DNA of 64,000 bases from Fundidesulfovibrio terrae (GCF_022808915.1 NZ_JAKZFS010000002.1:310001-374000); one strand, 5' to 3'; positions 10,138 to 18,759 are shown, counted from the stretch's first letter. The notes: generated by a model from the letters alone, not told the origin. Numbers and translations are program-made.

Positions 10138-10434
10138 TTAGTGAAAGTGCTGGCTGCCGGCATCGAGCCCCCGGGATTCCTGCTGGGGAGAATACTGAAG
10201 CACGGCGAGCACTTCCTGGATTTTTTCAGGGGCGATCTGTTCGCACATGGACAAAAAGCGGTTGAGGTCAATGTCGCAGAACAGGATGAAGTCCTCGTCG
10301 CCTTTCTTGCCCAGGACGCCGACTTTCCTGCTTTCTTCGTCATATGCGTACTTCACGCCTTCGATCTCCACGGCGTAGCCGGAAAGCATGGCCTGAAGCA
10401 CGGTCATCGCGTTGAAGGTGGTTTCTGTCTGCAT
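10138..10434 (-). CDS. Small acidic protein of unknown function
   Basis: A 98-residue product, predicted soluble, with an excellent AGGAGGAA ribosome-binding site 6 bases before the ATG. It is acidic in the middle (GDEDFILFCDIDLNRFL) and has a helical C-terminal half (EKIQEVLAVLQY). The N-terminus MQTETTFNAMTVLQAMLSGY followed by a segment about an ordinary beta hairpin (VEIEGVKYAYDEESRKVGVL) suggests a small compact domain. No family is recognised and no partner gene adjoins it. Coding is supported by the ribosome-binding site and sensible composition. Confidence 0.72.
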   Translation of the reverse strand: MQTETTFNAMTVLQAMLSGYAVEIEGVKYAYDEESRKVGVLGKKGDEDFILFCDIDLNRFLSMCEQIAPEKIQEVLAVLQYSPQQESRGLDAGSQHFH

Positions 10435-10584
10435 GGTATTTCCTCCTGATAAGGTCAGGTTTGTTTTTTACTTTAGCATAAAGCGTGCCGAACTTGACGG
10501 CGTCAAGCCTCGCCCGCGCAAAACGTCCCGCGTCCCCGCGCGTGATGGGCTGATGCCTAAGGCGCACCCGGATGCTCGACGGAC

Positions 10585-10601
10585 CCGGGCCTCCGGCCCG
10601 G
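10585..10601 (-). terminator. Hairpin downstream of the ferredoxin gene
   Basis: A perfect 7-bp stem CCGGGCC / GGCCCGG with a 3-base loop, 27 bp past the ferredoxin stop codon. No U-tract follows. Confidence 0.45.
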
Positions 10602-10627
10602 CTTGCGAGTAAAGGGGGGGGCTTGGA

Positions 10628-10840
10628 CTACTCGTCCGTGGTGATGCAGTCGTTGGGGCAGTAGGCCATGGCCTGGCGGACCGAATCCTCGGGGCCCTCG
10701 GGGGTTTTGAGGAAGGGGCGCTCCACATCCTGGTCCATGCCGAAAAGCTCCGGAGCGATTTCAGCGCAGGCTCCGCAACCGTGGCAGGGGACTAGGTCGA
10801 GGTAGACGGGAACGTTCTTGTCGGACTTGCCGCCGCTCAT
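10628..10840 (-). CDS. Single-cluster [4Fe-4S] ferredoxin
   Basis: A 70-residue electron carrier. Cluster ligands are C19, C22 and C25 (motif C-x2-C-x2-C in VPCHGCGACAEIAPELF) and C61, which is followed by proline (YCPNDC). This is the arrangement of monocluster ferredoxins such as Desulfovibrio ferredoxin I. C65 is extra. The N-terminus is short and charged, so the protein is cytoplasmic. The start at 10840 has a GAGG site at suitable distance. It is divergent from a zinc-ribbon membrane protein gene, and no obvious redox partner is adjacent. Confidence 0.93.
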   Translation of the reverse strand: MSGGKSDKNVPVYLDLVPCHGCGACAEIAPELFGMDQDVERPFLKTPEGPEDSVRQAMAYCPNDCITTDE

Positions 10841-10946
10841 GGCGCGCCTCGCTTTGTGGTTGCCCGCCGCCCGGCGGGGCGGTAGGACGTTACGACAACC
10901 CCATGAATGTATTTCCGGCGGGAATTTTGTCAACGCACCATACGCC

Positions 10947-11264
10947 ATGATCTGCAACCGTTGCGGCCGGGAAAACCCCGACGAAGCCAGAAGCTGCCAG
11001 GAGTGCGGGCACAAGCTCCAGTCCGGGCGCAGGGCCGGCGCGGAGAGCGGCGGCGCAGGCCTGGAGCCTCTGCCCCTTCTCAGGCCCCCCGGTCCGGCCG
11101 CCCGGCGCAAGGTGCGCAAATACGTCGAGGCATGGACCGTGGCTGTCCTGGTCTGGGGGGTCGCCTGCTGGCTGCTGGAAGCGGATTGGTACTGGCCGCT
11201 CTACCCCCTGACGGTGGTGGCGGCGGCCTATGCCTGGATGCGGGGCATGACCTGGAAGGACTGA
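10947..11264 (+). CDS. Zinc-ribbon membrane protein
   Basis: The 105-residue protein opens with a zinc-ribbon: CNRCG (3-7) and CQECG (17-21), ten residues apart. A basic/proline linker leads to two hydrophobic segments (AWTVAVLVWGVACWLLEA and PLYPLTVVAAAYAWM). The ribbon would face the cytoplasm. Zinc-ribbon plus short membrane anchor proteins are widespread, and their role is not established. The ATG at 10947 puts the ribbon at the very N-terminus as is usual, although the ribosome-binding site is weak. Confidence 0.75.
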   Translation: MICNRCGRENPDEARSCQECGHKLQSGRRAGAESGGAGLEPLPLLRPPGPAARRKVRKYVEAWTVAVLVWGVACWLLEADWYWPLYPLTVVAAAYAWMRGMTWKD

Positions 11265-11353
11265 ATGCGGGGGGACGGGCGCCGCCGGCCCGGCAGGAGT
11301 GGGCCGCGAGTCCGATCAGGCTCTTGGTGCGGTTTGGTCCTGGGAGGGCGGGG

Positions 11354-11740
11354 CTAGTCCGATCCGCAGCACTGCACGATCTTGGGGGCGTGGCACTCGG
11401 CCCAGGGCGAGTTCACCGTGGCCGAGATGCATCCCGGCTGGGACTCGAAGCGCAGGCGCGCCGAGGCCATGTTTCCCTGCCAGGCCTTGCAGGTGATGAT
11501 CACGTCCTTGTCGAAAACCTGGCAGTAGAATTCGGTGAATTTTGCCGCATAGTGGGTGTTGAAGACGTAGACCTCGTCGCGCTTGCCCACCAGGCGGAAC
11601 TCGTCCACGCTCTTGCAGGTGACCGAGGCCAGTATTTCCCGCAGGATGCAGCGCATTACCGCCTCGTTGTCCACGGCGTTCGCGGGGCTTGCGCAGAGCA
11701 CGGCCGAAAAGAGCAGGGCGGAGAGGACGGTTTTGATCAT
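11354..11740 (-). CDS. Secreted cysteine-rich protein of unknown function
   Basis: The 128-residue product has a signal peptide (MIKTVLSALLFSAVLCASPA, cleavage likely after ANA) and a mature region with eight cysteines, including MRCIL, VTCKS, YCQVF, ITCKAW, PGCIS, ECHAP and a terminal CCGSD. That suggests a disulfide-stabilised periplasmic or secreted domain. No family is recognised. The nearest ribosome-binding site is poor (AAAAGA); an in-frame ATG six codons upstream is an alternative start. Confidence 0.72.
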   Translation of the reverse strand: MIKTVLSALLFSAVLCASPANAVDNEAVMRCILREILASVTCKSVDEFRLVGKRDEVYVFNTHYAAKFTEFYCQVFDKDVIITCKAWQGNMASARLRFESQPGCISATVNSPWAECHAPKIVQCCGSD

Positions 11741-11974
11741 AATGTCTTTTTCATGCACGGAACGTGCCCGCAAGTCCAGCCCCGGACACGTTTTCTCAAG
11801 CCGCCAGGCGTCCGTCGATCGCTCGTGCAGCCCTCCGCCTTTTTAGCTATCGAATCTGATAATTATTCCTATTGCCAGGGGTGATGCCATAGTGCCCCGG
11901 TCATTGCCACAAGCGATTGGTCCGTCCGGGTCCAGCCGTGCTATATGCTTGAAAATTTCCGGAGAGCAGGCGGC

Positions 11975-12433
11975 ATGGACAACCTCTTCACTCATCTGGT
12001 CAGGGTCTCCCTGGCCCTCGCGTTTCTCGCGGCGGGTGCGGTCAAGCTGGCCCGGCCCGGGGCATTCGCCGTCATCGTCGGCGCCTTCGGCGTCCTGCCC
12101 GAGGCCGCCGTGGGGCCGTTGTCCGTGGCGCTGCCCTGTCTGGAACTGGTGGCGGGCGTCCTGCTCCTGCTGAACCGCGGGGGCGGGCTCGCGCTCACCG
12201 GCGGGCTTCTGGTCCTGTTCGTGGCGGTGCTTCTCTACGCCCTGAAGATGGGCCTGGACGTGGACTGCGGCTGCTACGGCCCCTCCGATCCGGAGCTCGA
12301 GGCCTTCGGCTCCATCCGTCGGGCGCTCTGGCGCGACGGGGCCATGCTGGCGGGGGTGGCCTTCCTGTGCTGGCGGCGGATGCGCACGCTCCGCCCGGGC
12401 CTCTCCTCCCCCAAACGTGCAATTCCAACCTGA
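11975..12433 (+). CDS. MauE/DoxX-like redox membrane protein
   Basis: A 152-residue integral membrane protein with four helices. The pattern RVSLALAFLAAGAVKLARPGAF in helix 1 and DCGCYGP in a loop near residues 100-106 match the MauE family. MauE-like proteins are proposed to help transfer reducing power or maturate disulfide proteins across the membrane. A GGAG site ten bases before ATG 11975 decides the start over the earlier ATG at 11945. The rhodanese-domain protein follows 11 bp later with its own strong ribosome-binding site, so the pair is probably one operon moving sulfur or thiols in the envelope. Confidence 0.78.
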   Translation: MDNLFTHLVRVSLALAFLAAGAVKLARPGAFAVIVGAFGVLPEAAVGPLSVALPCLELVAGVLLLLNRGGGLALTGGLLVLFVAVLLYALKMGLDVDCGCYGPSDPELEAFGSIRRALWRDGAMLAGVAFLCWRRMRTLRPGLSSPKRAIPT

Positions 12434-12444
12434 GGAGGATTCCG

Positions 12445-12972
12445 ATGGCGTTTCGTTTTTCAGTGTCCGCGCTCATGTGCGCCGTGATCATGACGGTCTT
12501 CACCGCCGGGGCTTTCGCCAAGGACATGTTCGAGGAGGAAGTGGACAAGGACGCCCTGTCCGTGAAGCTGGCCCGCGAGACCGTGTCCGGCGGCTACACC
12601 CTGGTCACGGCCGAAGAGCTCAAGAAGATGCAGGACGAGAAGAAGCCCATGCTGGTTGTGGACACCATGCCCTTCGAGGCCAGCTACAAGAAGGAGCACG
12701 TGGCCGGAGCCGTATCCTTCGAGTTCCCCATCGAGCCCATGGAGCAGTGGGACGCCTCCAAGACCGGCGGTAAGACCCCCCAGGATTTCGAGAAGCTGCT
12801 CGGCCCCGACAAGAACAGGCTCATCGTGTTCTACTGCGGCTTCGTCAAGTGTACCCGCAGCCACAACGGGGCCATTTGGGCCAAGAAACTGGGCTACGCA
12901 AGCGTGGTGCGCTTTCCCGGCGGCATCTACGCCTGGAAAGGGGCCAAATACCCCGTGGAAGAGGCGAAATAA
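12445..12972 (+). CDS. Periplasmic rhodanese-like protein
   Basis: This 175-residue protein has an N-terminal signal sequence (MAFRFSVSALMCAVIMTVFT, cleavage after AFA) and a single rhodanese domain: LVVDTMPFEASYKKEHVAGAVSFEF, then the active loop FYCGFVKCTRS and VVRFPGGIYAWKGAKYPVE. The catalytic cysteine should be the one after FY (about C132); a second cysteine four residues on could form a disulfide. Rhodaneses transfer sulfane sulfur, while redox-active variants exist. GAGGAGGA precedes the ATG. It follows the MauE-like gene, and together they look like a thiol-handling unit. Confidence 0.85.
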   Translation: MAFRFSVSALMCAVIMTVFTAGAFAKDMFEEEVDKDALSVKLARETVSGGYTLVTAEELKKMQDEKKPMLVVDTMPFEASYKKEHVAGAVSFEFPIEPMEQWDASKTGGKTPQDFEKLLGPDKNRLIVFYCGFVKCTRSHNGAIWAKKLGYASVVRFPGGIYAWKGAKYPVEEAK

Positions 12973-13054
12973 ATTTCGCCCTGTCCCTAAAGTCCGCCTC
13001 CAGGGTGCCGATATGAGTTTCGAAACGGCGCAGACCGTCTCCTGGAGGTGGGTC

Positions 13055-13300
13055 ATGAGCAGCGACAGCAGCGGCATCTCGGGCATGTCCGGAGTCTCCG
13101 GCATGAACACGATGCAGACGGCGATGGATACCAAGGCCGCGAAGCAGGAATTCGGGGCCGGAGTGGTCAAGACCACGCTCGATTACATGAATTCCGGCTC
13201 TTTCGGCGGGTCGGGCAAGAACTCGGATTACGACTTTCAGACCAAGGTCCTCGAGGGCGGCTTCATGGCCAAGGGGACGATGGTTTCGGGAAAGGTCTAG
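13055..13300 (+). CDS. Small Ser/Gly/Met-rich protein of unknown function
   Basis: An 81-residue soluble protein. The first 20 residues are a low-complexity run of S, G and M (SSDSSGISGMSGVSGMNTM). A short helical segment follows (DTKAAKQEFGAGVVKTTLDYM), then a glycine-rich loop. A strong GGAGGTG ribosome-binding site four bases before ATG 13055 supports the start. A hairpin terminator follows. The composition weakly recalls small motility-associated proteins, but I cannot assign a family. Confidence 0.65.
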   Translation: MSSDSSGISGMSGVSGMNTMQTAMDTKAAKQEFGAGVVKTTLDYMNSGSFGGSGKNSDYDFQTKVLEGGFMAKGTMVSGKV

Positions 13301-13329
13301 AACCGACGGATGCGCCGCATGCAGTACGC

Positions 13330-13361
13330 GCCGGTCCGGCTTGACGCCGGACCGGCGTTTT
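13330..13361 (+). terminator. Rho-independent terminator
   Basis: A 10-bp stem GCCGGTCCGG / CCGGACCGGC with a 7-base loop, followed by GTTTT. It ends the small gene at 13300 and sits against the stop of the convergent dehydrogenase gene. Confidence 0.8.
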
Positions 13362-13364
13362 CGT

Positions 13365-14357
13365 TCATGCGGTTTCGGTCAGGAAGTCGGCGTTGACCAC
13401 GTTCTGGGCTTGGCCGTTCAGGAACCCCCGGATGTTGGCCGCGGTGATGCCCATGAGGCGCTGCCGCGCCGTGAGCGAGGCCCAGGCCATGTGCGGGGTG
13501 ATGAGGCAGTTTCTTGCGCCGAGCAGCGGATTGGCCGGATCGGGGGGCTCCACGCCCAGAACGTCCAGGGCGGCTCCGGCCAGATGGCCTGAATTGAGGG
13601 CCTGCGCCAAGTCCGCTTCGTTGACCAGCTTTCCGCGCGCGGTGTTCACCAGGTAGCCGCCTGGCTTCATGAGCCTGAGCAGCCTCTCGCTCACGAACCC
13701 CTCGTTGCCTTTGGTGAGCGGGCAATGCAGGCTGACCGCGTCCGCTTCCTTGAAAAGTTCCTCCAGGCCGACGAAGGCGAAGAAGGGGGATTTCAGGGGC
13801 TCCTTGGGCCTGGGCGCATGGGCCACCACGCGCATGCCGAAGGCCAGGGCCAGCTCAGCCACGCGCCTGCCGATGGCCCCAAACCCGACCACGCCCAGGG
13901 TTTTTCCCGCCAGCTCGAACTGCGGCGTGGCCCAGAAGGTGAATTCGGCCCGCCTGTTCCATTCCCCGTCGCGCACCAGCGAGTCGTGCAGCTCCACCCT
14001 GCGGGTCAGGGCCAGAAGCTGGGCCATGACGAACTGGGCCACGGACTCGGCCCCGTAGCCGGGCACGTTGGAGACCGGTATGCCTCGCTTGCCCGCGGCG
14101 GAGACGTCCACCACGTCGTAGCCCGTGGCCAGCACAGCGATGAATTCGCAGGCTTTCAAGCCCTCCAGCACCTCGTGGGTGATGCGGGTCTTGTTGGTGA
14201 CGACGATGCGCGCTCCCTTGGCCCGTTCGACGGTCAGCTCGGGCGGGGTCTTGTCATAGAGGGTGAATTGGCCCAGGGCCGCCACCTCGTCCCAGGGATT
14301 GTCTCCCGGGTTGAGGGTGGCGCCGTCCAAGACGACAATGGAAGGCTTCTCGCTCAT
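13365..14357 (-). CDS. D-2-hydroxyacid dehydrogenase
   Basis: A 330-residue NAD(P)-dependent oxidoreductase that interconverts a 2-oxo acid and a D-2-hydroxy acid. The nucleotide-binding motif GVVGFGAIGRRVAEL lies near residues 160-174. Catalytic residues are R in NTARGKLVNE, E in LDVLGVEPP and H in TPHMAWAS, where the family's usual HxxW spacing is kept. The sequence style resembles glycerate dehydrogenase/hydroxypyruvate reductase (HprA), and the substrate is not certain. It starts just upstream of the convergent terminator and precedes no metabolic partner. The two genes upstream on the same strand encode a lipoprotein and an unknown protein. Confidence 0.9.
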   Translation of the reverse strand: MSEKPSIVVLDGATLNPGDNPWDEVAALGQFTLYDKTPPELTVERAKGARIVVTNKTRITHEVLEGLKACEFIAVLATGYDVVDVSAAGKRGIPVSNVPGYGAESVAQFVMAQLLALTRRVELHDSLVRDGEWNRRAEFTFWATPQFELAGKTLGVVGFGAIGRRVAELALAFGMRVVAHAPRPKEPLKSPFFAFVGLEELFKEADAVSLHCPLTKGNEGFVSERLLRLMKPGGYLVNTARGKLVNEADLAQALNSGHLAGAALDVLGVEPPDPANPLLGARNCLITPHMAWASLTARQRLMGITAANIRGFLNGQAQNVVNADFLTETA

Positions 14358-14360
14358 GGC

Positions 14361-14801
14361 TCACATCTGCTGTTTATAGACGTCGAATTTCTGGGAGAGG
14401 GTCTCTCCCTTGTCCGTTTCCACGCGCAGTTCCCAGTGCCCTGAGACCAGTTCCCAGGGCTCCGAGAAGGTGAAGAACACATCGTAGGTCTGGCCGGGGT
14501 CGAGGGTCAACTCCGAGACGTAGTCCGTCTGGACCTTGGATTTGGACGGGTCGATGAGCCCCGGCGTGGCCGTGACGATCCGGGCCTTGACCGGGCCCGA
14601 CTTGCTCTGCGCGACCTTGAAGCGGAATCCGAAGGTGGTGCCGATGGCCATGGGCACTCCGTTCGTCTGCATGTCCAGGCGGCCGTCCTTGAAGATGCCG
14701 TACTCGGTGGTTTCCAGCATGCTGGACGAATCACCCAGGCCGATCATGGAACAGGCGGGCAGGAGAAGGGCCAGCAGAAAAACGGCAAGGAGTCTTTTCA
14801 T
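14361..14801 (-). CDS. Lipoprotein, DUF3859-like
   Basis: The 146-residue product has a lipoprotein signal (MKRLLAVFLLALLLPACSMI, lipid-modified C17). The mature part, with EYGIFKDGRLD near the start and a series of beta strands ending GHWELRVETDKGETLSQKFDVY, matches the DUF3859 pattern of a small extracytoplasmic beta-sandwich of unknown role. Its ATG overlaps the stop of the preceding gene as ATGA, so the two are translationally coupled. Confidence 0.75.
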   Translation of the reverse strand: MKRLLAVFLLALLLPACSMIGLGDSSSMLETTEYGIFKDGRLDMQTNGVPMAIGTTFGFRFKVAQSKSGPVKARIVTATPGLIDPSKSKVQTDYVSELTLDPGQTYDVFFTFSEPWELVSGHWELRVETDKGETLSQKFDVYKQQM

Positions 14802-15289
14802 GATTTCCTCTGGTTGGGGTTGCCGAAGGCCAGGGCGGCAAGAGGCGTCTTGCCTTCGAAGAGGACGTCCGTCCTGCTCCGGTCCGAGTCGAGGATCTTG
14901 AGCCGGGAGACCGACGGCGGCTCCTGCCTCCCCCCGTACAGGACCAGCGCCTGGTCGATGAAGCCCGCCAGGATGAAGCTGGCGGTCACTTCGGCCAGGG
15001 AGCTTCGGCCCTCCTCGAAAACGTGGAGCTTGGCGGTGACGAGGGAATGGGAGGCGTCGGAGAGCATGTTGCCGGTCTTGACCAGGGTGGCCTGCACCCT
15101 CTCGGGGAGCATGCCCGCCCAGCGGCTCAGGTACTTGAGGAACCCCGGCTGGATGGCCAGGTAGTAAAAGGGGTCCACCTTGCAGGCCAGGGACGTTCCC
15201 GGCGTGCCCAGGATGTAGGGCGAATGCTGGTAATTCTCGCCCAGGGCCTTTTGCAGCCTCTCGAGGGATTGCGAGTAGTCGGTGAGCAT
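14798..15289 (-). CDS. Cytoplasmic protein of unknown function
   Basis: A 163-residue soluble protein; the ATG at 15289 is preceded by an AGGGGACAGGAC ribosome-binding site, whereas the longer frame upstream has no good start. Mostly helical, with ALGENYQHSPYILGTPGTSLACKVDP near residues 17-42. It overlaps the DUF3859-like lipoprotein gene by four bases (ATGA). No family is recognised and no catalytic motif is obvious. Confidence 0.65.
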   Translation of the reverse strand: MLTDYSQSLERLQKALGENYQHSPYILGTPGTSLACKVDPFYYLAIQPGFLKYLSRWAGMLPERVQATLVKTGNMLSDASHSLVTAKLHVFEEGRSSLAEVTASFILAGFIDQALVLYGGRQEPPSVSRLKILDSDRSRTDVLFEGKTPLAALAFGNPNQRKS

Positions 15290-15540
15290 GTCCTGTCCCC
15301 TTTGGGCCTGGTCCAGGCAGACCAGGCAGACCGGCGTCTTTGCGCGAGGAACCCGCCACCATCCTACACGGTTACGCGGGTGAGGAAAACCCGTATCTCG
15401 TCCGTGCCGCTGTCCGAGGGCGCGAGCCGGACGCGCACGTGCCCCCGCGCCCGCAGGGGCAGTTTCGCGTTGAACTGCTCTTTCGAACATGCTAAATTTG
15501 CAAAAGATAAATCAGTGATTGGATATATGCGGCAGGCCAA

Positions 15541-16152
15541 ATGAATCTTTCTCCCCAGCAGCTCGACCTCCTCAAAGAGTTGATCAACATCGGTGTCGGC
15601 AAGGCGGCGGGACTCATCAACCAGATGGTGAGCACCCACGTGAGCCTCGACCTGCCCGAGATACTGGTTTTGTCCCCCGCCGAATGCGAGGGAAGGCTCG
15701 GGCACGGCTACGACCAGACGCTCTCCACCGTGCGCCTGGGGTTCCGCGGCCCGTTCTCGGGCTGGGCCGGGCTGGTTTTTCCCAAGCAGAGCGCATCCTG
15801 GCTGGTCTCCCAGATGCTCGGGCAGGACCTGGACGGCTACCCCATGGACCTGGATTCGCTGCGCATAGGCACCATCCAGGAAGTGGGCAACATCGTGCTC
15901 AACGGGGTGATGGGGTCCATCGTCAACGTGCTCGGCGTGGGCGTGGACTACTTTCCCCCGGACTACTTCGAAAGCAACATCGCCGACCTGTTCAAGGACG
16001 GCGGCGAGAACCCTCGGGTGATCATCCTCATCAAGGCCCGGTTCAGCCTCGAAGGGACCGTGGCCGAAGGCGACATCCTCATCTTCTTCCACATGGCCAC
16101 CTTCGAAAACCTTCTGGCCGCGCTGGACAGGCTCCTGAACCCCCAGACGTAG
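15541..16152 (+). CDS. cheC: CheC-type CheY-phosphate phosphatase
   Basis: This 203-residue protein has the CheC/FliY/CheX fold and should dephosphorylate CheY-P. Two complete active-site helices are present: E13-x2-N16-x22-P39 in LKELINIGVGKAAGLIN, and E114-x2-N117-x22-P140 in IQEVGNIVLNGVMGSIVN. Many homologues keep only one. No CheD gene is beside it. It is followed 15 bp later by a PAS-GGDEF gene, and the CheA/CheY pair faces it from the other strand, so the CheY at 18784 is the likely target. Confidence 0.88.
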   Translation: MNLSPQQLDLLKELINIGVGKAAGLINQMVSTHVSLDLPEILVLSPAECEGRLGHGYDQTLSTVRLGFRGPFSGWAGLVFPKQSASWLVSQMLGQDLDGYPMDLDSLRIGTIQEVGNIVLNGVMGSIVNVLGVGVDYFPPDYFESNIADLFKDGGENPRVIILIKARFSLEGTVAEGDILIFFHMATFENLLAALDRLLNPQT

Positions 16153-16167
16153 AGAGCGAGGCCCGAC

Positions 16168-17130
16168 ATGCCGCACAACGGCCCGTTCCACTCCATGGAT
16201 TTCCTGCCCCTGGGGATCATGGTGCTGGACAGGAACTTCGAGATACTCTTCTGGAACGCCTGCCTGGAGTCCTGGAGCGGGCTCGGACGCGGCGTGGCCG
16301 TGGGCCGCGACGCCCGGGAGCTCTTTCCCCAGCTGAACCGCCCCATCGTCACGGACCGCTTGCTGGACCTGTTCGAGGGCGCGCCCCCGGCCGTATTCTC
16401 CTACCATCTGCACAACCACATCATCCCGGCTCCGCTGCCGGGCGGGGCGCTTCGGCTGCAGCATTCCGTGGCCTACGGCGTCCGCGGGCCCGGCGGCACG
16501 GTGGACCATGTGGTGCTCTCGCTCCAGGACGTCACCGAGATACACAACCGCCTGCAGGAGAACCTGCGCATCAAGGCCAGCCTCGAGCGCGAAAACCGCC
16601 TGCGCAAGCGCATCGAGACCAAGCTCAGCAAGCTGGCCTCCTTCGACATGCTCACCGGCCTGGCCAACCGCCGCCATTTCCTGAACCTGCTCATCAAGGA
16701 GATACGCCGCGCCAAGCGCTACGGCCACCCTCTGTGCCTGGTGGGCATCGACGTGGACCACTTCAAGGACGTCAACGACGCCTGGGGGCACCTGGCGGGC
16801 GACGAGCTGCTCAAGGCTTTCGCCCATGTCTGCCAGGACGAGGTGCGCGACGTGGACTCCGTGGGCCGCCTGGGCGGCGAGGAGTTCGGGATCATCCTGC
16901 CCGAAACCGGCGTCGACGAGGCCATGCAGGTGGCGGAGCGCATACGCCACCGGGTGAAGAGCATCGCCATCCTCAAGGAGGGCGGGGTCATATCGGTCAC
17001 GGCCAGCCTGGGCGTGACCTGCCTCTCGGAGAACCAGACCATCGAGGACGTGCTCCATGCCGCCGACCAGGCCCTGTACCTGGCCAAGAGCCGGGGGCGC
17101 GACCGGGTGGTGCAGGCGCCGGGGATGTGA
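16168..17130 (+). CDS. PAS-GGDEF diguanylate cyclase
   Basis: The 320-residue cytoplasmic enzyme has an N-terminal PAS domain (about 8-125, with GIMVLDRNFEILFWN), a helical linker (126-155) and a GGDEF domain. The signature GGEEF is at 236-240, with an intact inhibitory I-site R227-x2-D230 five residues before it, so c-di-GMP feedback inhibition is expected. It makes c-di-GMP from two GTP. It is co-transcribed with cheC (gap 15 bp) and converges with the CheA-like gene (stops 6 bp apart). The arrangement links a chemotaxis-like phosphorelay to second-messenger output. Confidence 0.93.
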   Translation: MPHNGPFHSMDFLPLGIMVLDRNFEILFWNACLESWSGLGRGVAVGRDARELFPQLNRPIVTDRLLDLFEGAPPAVFSYHLHNHIIPAPLPGGALRLQHSVAYGVRGPGGTVDHVVLSLQDVTEIHNRLQENLRIKASLERENRLRKRIETKLSKLASFDMLTGLANRRHFLNLLIKEIRRAKRYGHPLCLVGIDVDHFKDVNDAWGHLAGDELLKAFAHVCQDEVRDVDSVGRLGGEEFGIILPETGVDEAMQVAERIRHRVKSIAILKEGGVISVTASLGVTCLSENQTIEDVLHAADQALYLAKSRGRDRVVQAPGM

Positions 17131-17136
17131 CGCCGC

Positions 17137-18759
17137 TCACTCCGCCAGGACAACCCCCTGGGCCTGCCTCGCCAGGAAGCGGGGGTCCACGATCAGGCAC
17201 ATGGACCCATCCTCGCCCAAGGCCGCCCCGAGAAACGCATCCTGGGCCAGGAGTTTCTTGTCCAGGGCCTTGACCATCACCTGGCTGAGTCCCAGCACCT
17301 CGTCCACCGTGGCCCCGAAACGCACCCCGCCGTGCCGGGCCACCACCAGATGGCGTACGGTCCGGCCCGGGCGCGCAAGCCCGAAGAGCACGTCCAGGTT
17401 GAGGCAGGGCAGAAGCCGCCCGTCCGGGGCGCAGGTGGCGGCCGCCCGACGCGGGGACTGTTCCTCTTGCGGGGGCACGGCCTGCTCCACGCATTGCTCC
17501 ACGCATTCCATGGGCAGGAAGTAGAACTCCTCTCCCACCCGCACCCGTAAACATTCCATCAGCGACATGGACAGCGGGGCGCGCAGGGTGAACACCGCCC
17601 CCTTTCCTGGCGCGGTCTCGAGGCTCACCTCGCCGCCCAGCTCCTCGAGGGAGGCGCGCACCGCGTCCAGGCCTACTCCGCGCCCCGAAACGGCGTCCAC
17701 CTCTCCCGACGTGGACACGCCCGGCAGAAACACCAGCCCGACCATCTCCCGGGGCGTCATGGCCGCGTCGGACGCCACGAGCCCGGCCTGCGCGGCCTTG
17801 TCGAACACCGCCCGGGCGTCGATGCCCGCCCCGTCGTCGGCCACGGTGAGCACGATCTCGCCGCCCTCCTGGCGGACGTCCACCGCGATGGTCGCGGTGG
17901 ACGGCTTCCCGGCCATGAGCCGCTGGGCCTGCGTCTCGATGCCGTGGCGCACGGCGTTGCGCAGCAGATGCACCAGGGGCGTGTTGAGCTTTTCAATGAG
18001 CGACTTGTCCAGCTCGGTCATCTCGCCAGACACCATGAAGTCGATATCCTTGCCCGCCTCGGCGGCCAGGTCGCGCACCATGCGCCGGTATTTGGCAGTG
18101 ACCGCCTGGAAGGGAAGTAGGCGCATCTCCAGGATGGCCTGGCCGAGGCCCGCAAGCTGGCGCTCCAGATCCCCGGACAGGCTCAGGTACTGCCAGCGCC
18201 GCTCGCTGCGGGCCAGGGCGCCGAGCTTGGCGTTGGCCAGCATGATCTCGCCCATGCGGCCGAGCAGATGGTCCAGCCGGGCGGCGCTCACGTTGTAGCT
18301 CAGCTCCAGCGCCTCCGGGGCCTGGGCCTCCTGCGTCTGGGCCAGGGGCTGCAGGGAGCCGGCGGCCTGGGCGCGCCGTCCCGGGGAATCCTGCCACTGG
18401 GCCAGGGCGGCCAGGGCCTGCTCCGCGCCGGTGGCTGGCTCGTCCGGCGCGCACCGGATGGCTTCCCCCAGGGCGTCGAAGGCTGTCAGCAGGGCCGAAA
18501 TCAGCCCGGAGGAGGGCGCAAGCTCGCGCCCGCGCAGCCGGTGCAGCACGGTCTCCATCTCGTGGCAGTGCTGGGATATGCGGGAGAAATGCAGGGTGGC
18601 GGCGTCGCCCTTGATGGTGTGCACGCCCCTGAACACCGCCTCGACGGCCTGGGCGGCGGTGTCGGCGTCCGCGTTCTCCAGGTCCAGAATACGGGCCTCG
18701 GCGCGGGTGAGCTGGTCCAGGGAGCTTTCCCTGAAGATGGCCAACAGGGCCGGATCCAT
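17137..18759 (-). CDS. cheA: CheA-like histidine kinase (Hpt-kinase-CheW)
   Basis: A 540-residue cytoplasmic kinase with the CheA layout but no clear P2 domain. It has an N-terminal Hpt domain with phosphorylated H47 (VHTIKGDAATL), a dimerisation/P3 region (about 150-230), a GHKL ATPase with N-box LLRNAVRHGIE and G-boxes VADDGAGID and GRGVGLDAV, and a C-terminal CheW-like domain (about 405-540). The Hpt motif has GDA where most CheA have GSA or GSS. CheW and receptor genes are absent, so input is unknown; partners may be encoded elsewhere. It follows the CheY gene by 24 bp. Confidence 0.93.
   Translation of the reverse strand: MDPALLAIFRESSLDQLTRAEARILDLENADADTAAQAVEAVFRGVHTIKGDAATLHFSRISQHCHEMETVLHRLRGRELAPSSGLISALLTAFDALGEAIRCAPDEPATGAEQALAALAQWQDSPGRRAQAAGSLQPLAQTQEAQAPEALELSYNVSAARLDHLLGRMGEIMLANAKLGALARSERRWQYLSLSGDLERQLAGLGQAILEMRLLPFQAVTAKYRRMVRDLAAEAGKDIDFMVSGEMTELDKSLIEKLNTPLVHLLRNAVRHGIETQAQRLMAGKPSTATIAVDVRQEGGEIVLTVADDGAGIDARAVFDKAAQAGLVASDAAMTPREMVGLVFLPGVSTSGEVDAVSGRGVGLDAVRASLEELGGEVSLETAPGKGAVFTLRAPLSMSLMECLRVRVGEEFYFLPMECVEQCVEQAVPPQEEQSPRRAAATCAPDGRLLPCLNLDVLFGLARPGRTVRHLVVARHGGVRFGATVDEVLGLSQVMVKALDKKLLAQDAFLGAALGEDGSMCLIVDPRFLARQAQGVVLAE

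Noticed and set aside
15490-15540. TAAATTT-like sequence upstream of cheC as a sigma28 (flagellar) promoter
   Set aside because: The -10 half does not resemble GCCGATAA, and the AT-rich stretch makes chance matches likely.
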